64,000 nt of DNA, from NCBI RefSeq assembly GCF_030818795.1, contig NZ_JAUTAY010000001.1, positions 2,790,001-2,854,000 on the forward strand, in the 5' to 3' direction. The stretch's first letter is position 1, and every line of letters starts with the position of its first letter. This stretch comes from Microbacterium sp. SORGH_AS_0862 (GTDB taxonomy: Bacteria > Actinomycetota > Actinomycetes > Actinomycetales > Microbacteriaceae). Below the pieces are notes generated by a model. It was not told where the DNA came from. It was given only the letters and a program-made list of their open reading frames with translations, and did no database searches. Position numbers and translations under genes: made by a program. Positions 60,694-64,000 of the stretch are shown piece by piece.

Positions 60694-61542
60694 GTGGCCC
60701 GCATCCGATTCCCCGCGCGCACGGTCGCAGCGTTCGCCGGGGTGGTCGCCTTCGCGCTCGCCGCCGCCCGGGAGGTGCTGCGGCGCCAGGCGGCGCACGC
60801 TCGCCGGCAGATCGGCAAGCCGCTCGGCGAGCAGGCGCCGTCGGCCGACCGCGTGTGGCGTCCCGGCTACGACGGCACGCCCATCGAGCTGCTCGTGCTG
60901 GGGGACTCGATCGCCGCGGGCCTGGGCGCGGAACGGCGCAAGGACACCCTCGGCGCGCGTCTCGCCCGCGCACTCGCCCGGCGGACGCAGCGCCCCGTGC
61001 GCCTGCGCACCGCGGCCGTGGTCGGCTCCGAGTCCGCCGCGCTCGCCGCCCAGCTCGACGCCCTGCCCGACGACTATCGCGCGGATGTGGCCGTGATCGT
61101 GGTGGGCGGCAACGACGTGACGCACCGCATCCCGATCTCCCGCTCGGTGGCTTCGCTGGAGGAGGCGATCGAGCGTCTGCGCCTCGAGGGCACCGAGGTG
61201 GTCGTCGGCACCTGCCCGGATCTGGGGGCGCTGCGTGCGGTGCCGCAGCCGCTGCGCTCGCTCGGCTCGCGCCTGTCGCGCCAGCTCGCCCAGGCGCAGG
61301 CGCGCGCCGCGACCGCCAGCGGTGCCTGGGTCGTCTCGTTGCGGCACGTCGTCGGCCCGTTCTTCATCTCGAACCCCGACGAGATGTTCAGCCTCGACCG
61401 GTTCCACCCGAGCGCGGTCGGCTACCGCCGAACCGCCGACGCGCTGCTGCCGTCGGTGCTCGCGGCGCTGGGCGACGACGTGCGGTTGCCCTCCGGTCAC
61501 CAGGCCCCTGACACGCGGGGCGCGCTCGCCGGCAGGGGTTGA
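60694..61542 (+). CDS. SGNH/GDSL hydrolase
   Basis: 282 residues. A single N-terminal helix (about 8-25, signal or anchor) then an SGNH domain: block I LLVLGDSIAAGLG (nucleophile Ser), block III VVGGND, block V DRFHPSAVGY with Asp-x2-His. It could be an esterase acting on the cell envelope. Start is uncertain: GTG 60694 is used; an in-frame ATG at 60622 would add 24 residues. Confidence 0.82.
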   Translation: MARIRFPARTVAAFAGVVAFALAAAREVLRRQAAHARRQIGKPLGEQAPSADRVWRPGYDGTPIELLVLGDSIAAGLGAERRKDTLGARLARALARRTQRPVRLRTAAVVGSESAALAAQLDALPDDYRADVAVIVVGGNDVTHRIPISRSVASLEEAIERLRLEGTEVVVGTCPDLGALRAVPQPLRSLGSRLSRQLAQAQARAATASGAWVVSLRHVVGPFFISNPDEMFSLDRFHPSAVGYRRTADALLPSVLAALGDDVRLPSGHQAPDTRGALAGRG

Positions 61543-61574
61543 CCCCGCATCCGCACGGCCGATTGGCTGGCGGC

Positions 61575-63629
<2,055 letters not shown>

Positions 63630-63630
<1 letters not shown>

Positions 63631-63652
63631 GTGACGACGACACACCGTCACT
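63630..63652 (+). repeat. Short hairpin after eno stop
   Basis: AGTGACG and CGTCACT pair over 7 bases around a 9-base loop, directly after the eno stop codon and just before the larger 20-base hairpin. Confidence 0.5.
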
Positions 63653-63702
63653 GAACGAGAAGGAGGAGCCGTGGCAGCACGAACGGCTCCTCCTTCTCGT
63701 TC
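63653..63702 (+). promoter_or_regulatory. 20-base perfect stem-loop over ftsB-like ribosome site and start
   Basis: Arm 63653-63672 is the exact complement of 63683-63702, with a 10-base loop. The 5' arm holds the AGGAGGAG ribosome site (63661-63668) and the first two bases of the GTG start. Free transcription would hide the start; alternatively it is the eno terminator placed inside the next gene. Confidence 0.75.
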
Positions 63703-64000
63703 CCGGCGTTCTTCGGATGCGCCCCGCCGCCGCGTCGACGTGCGCGACTGGCTCGGCGGCATCCGGCTCTCGGGTTTCATGATCATCATGCTGGGCCTGG
63801 TCGTTCTGGGCGTGCTCGTGCTCGTGCCGACCGTGGGCACCTATCTCGACCAGCAGCAGCGGATCGCGGCGCTCCAGAACTCGGTGCAGCTCACCGAGTC
63901 GCAGATCGCCGATCTGCAGGCGCAGAGCGAGCGCTGGGACGACCCGGCGTACATCACGACGCAGGCGCGTGAGCGGCTGTACTACATGAATCCGGGCGAG
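63671..64000 (+). CDS. FtsB/DivIC-like septum protein (3' end outside window)
   Basis: Small bitopic division protein that joins FtsL and FtsQ at the septum. The frame is open from GTG 63671 to the window edge, 110 residues. Basic Ser/Arg-rich tail (about 1-35), one transmembrane helix (about 36-56, GFMIIMLGLVVLGVLVLVP), then a heptad coiled coil (QQRIAALQNSVQLTESQIADLQ) and the conserved PAYITTQARERLYYMNPGE ending of DivIC. A strong ribosome site is buried in a hairpin. Confidence 0.9.
   Translation, partial: MAARTAPPSRSRRSSDAPRRRVDVRDWLGGIRLSGFMIIMLGLVVLGVLVLVPTVGTYLDQQQRIAALQNSVQLTESQIADLQAQSERWDDPAYITTQARERLYYMNPGE

Overview
The window is a high-GC (roughly 70%) actinobacterial chromosome segment. 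It most likely comes from Microbacterium or a close relative in Microbacteriaceae. This rests on codon use, the order of housekeeping genes, leaderless-type promoters (TANNNT six or seven bases before a start codon), a sortase LAxTG anchor and a dense octamer (GGATGCGG) recalled as typical of such genomes. No phage, insertion sequence, CRISPR array or rRNA operon was seen. One tRNA (Gln, UUG) is present.

Backbone: the genes pmt, rsmI, metG, tatD, rsmA, ispE, ABC-F, tRNA-Gln, glmU, prs, rplY, pth, mfd, mazG, hisS, eno and an ftsB/divIC-like gene follow the conserved actinobacterial order also known from Mycobacterium. Accessory blocks are inserted between them.

Region by region. 1-1.9 kb: mannosyltransferase (partial) and rsmI. 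1.9-11.4 kb: a beta-1,4-galactan utilisation locus. A wall-anchored GH53 endo-galactanase cuts galactan outside the cell, a solute-binding lipoprotein with two permeases imports oligosaccharides, a GH42 beta-galactosidase degrades them, and a divergent LacI-family repressor with two palindromic operators controls the set. 11.4-21.5 kb: metG, tatD, an MFS sugar porter with a tiny charged protein, rsmA, an arsC-like phosphatase, a CpdA-like phosphodiesterase, a Stealth sugar-phosphotransferase, an aldo/keto reductase and ispE. 21.5-31.5 kb: an Eis-like acetyltransferase, a DUF427 protein, a four-gene betaine/choline ABC importer, an epimerase-like protein, an ABC-F ATPase, an SDR, and a MarR regulator coupled to a membrane protein. 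31.6-37.3 kb: tRNA-Gln, glmU (frameshifted as sequenced), prs, and a three-gene flavinylation operon (FMN-binding lipoprotein, ApbE, and an RnfD-like membrane/ferredoxin-reductase fusion). 37.3-37.8 kb: a 514-base gene-free repeat region. 37.8-46.2 kb: pgi, a two-component system divergent from a MacB-type ABC exporter, a VanZ-like protein, gnd and a one-helix peptide. 46.4-64 kb: rplY, pth, mfd, gdhA, a hexapeptide protein, ppc, nhaA, mazG, hisS, an APC permease, an SGNH hydrolase, an O-methyltransferase, eno, and an ftsB-like gene cut by the window end.

The most notable unexplained signals are these: about 100 copies of GGATGCGG/CCGCATCC, spread over both strands in genes and gaps; a perfect 20-base inverted repeat that buries the ribosome binding site and start codon of the ftsB-like gene; the flavinylation operon with its adjacent repeat element; frameshifts in the galactanase gene and in glmU; and a glmU start codon one base downstream of a tRNA. 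All counts and alignments were made by eye.
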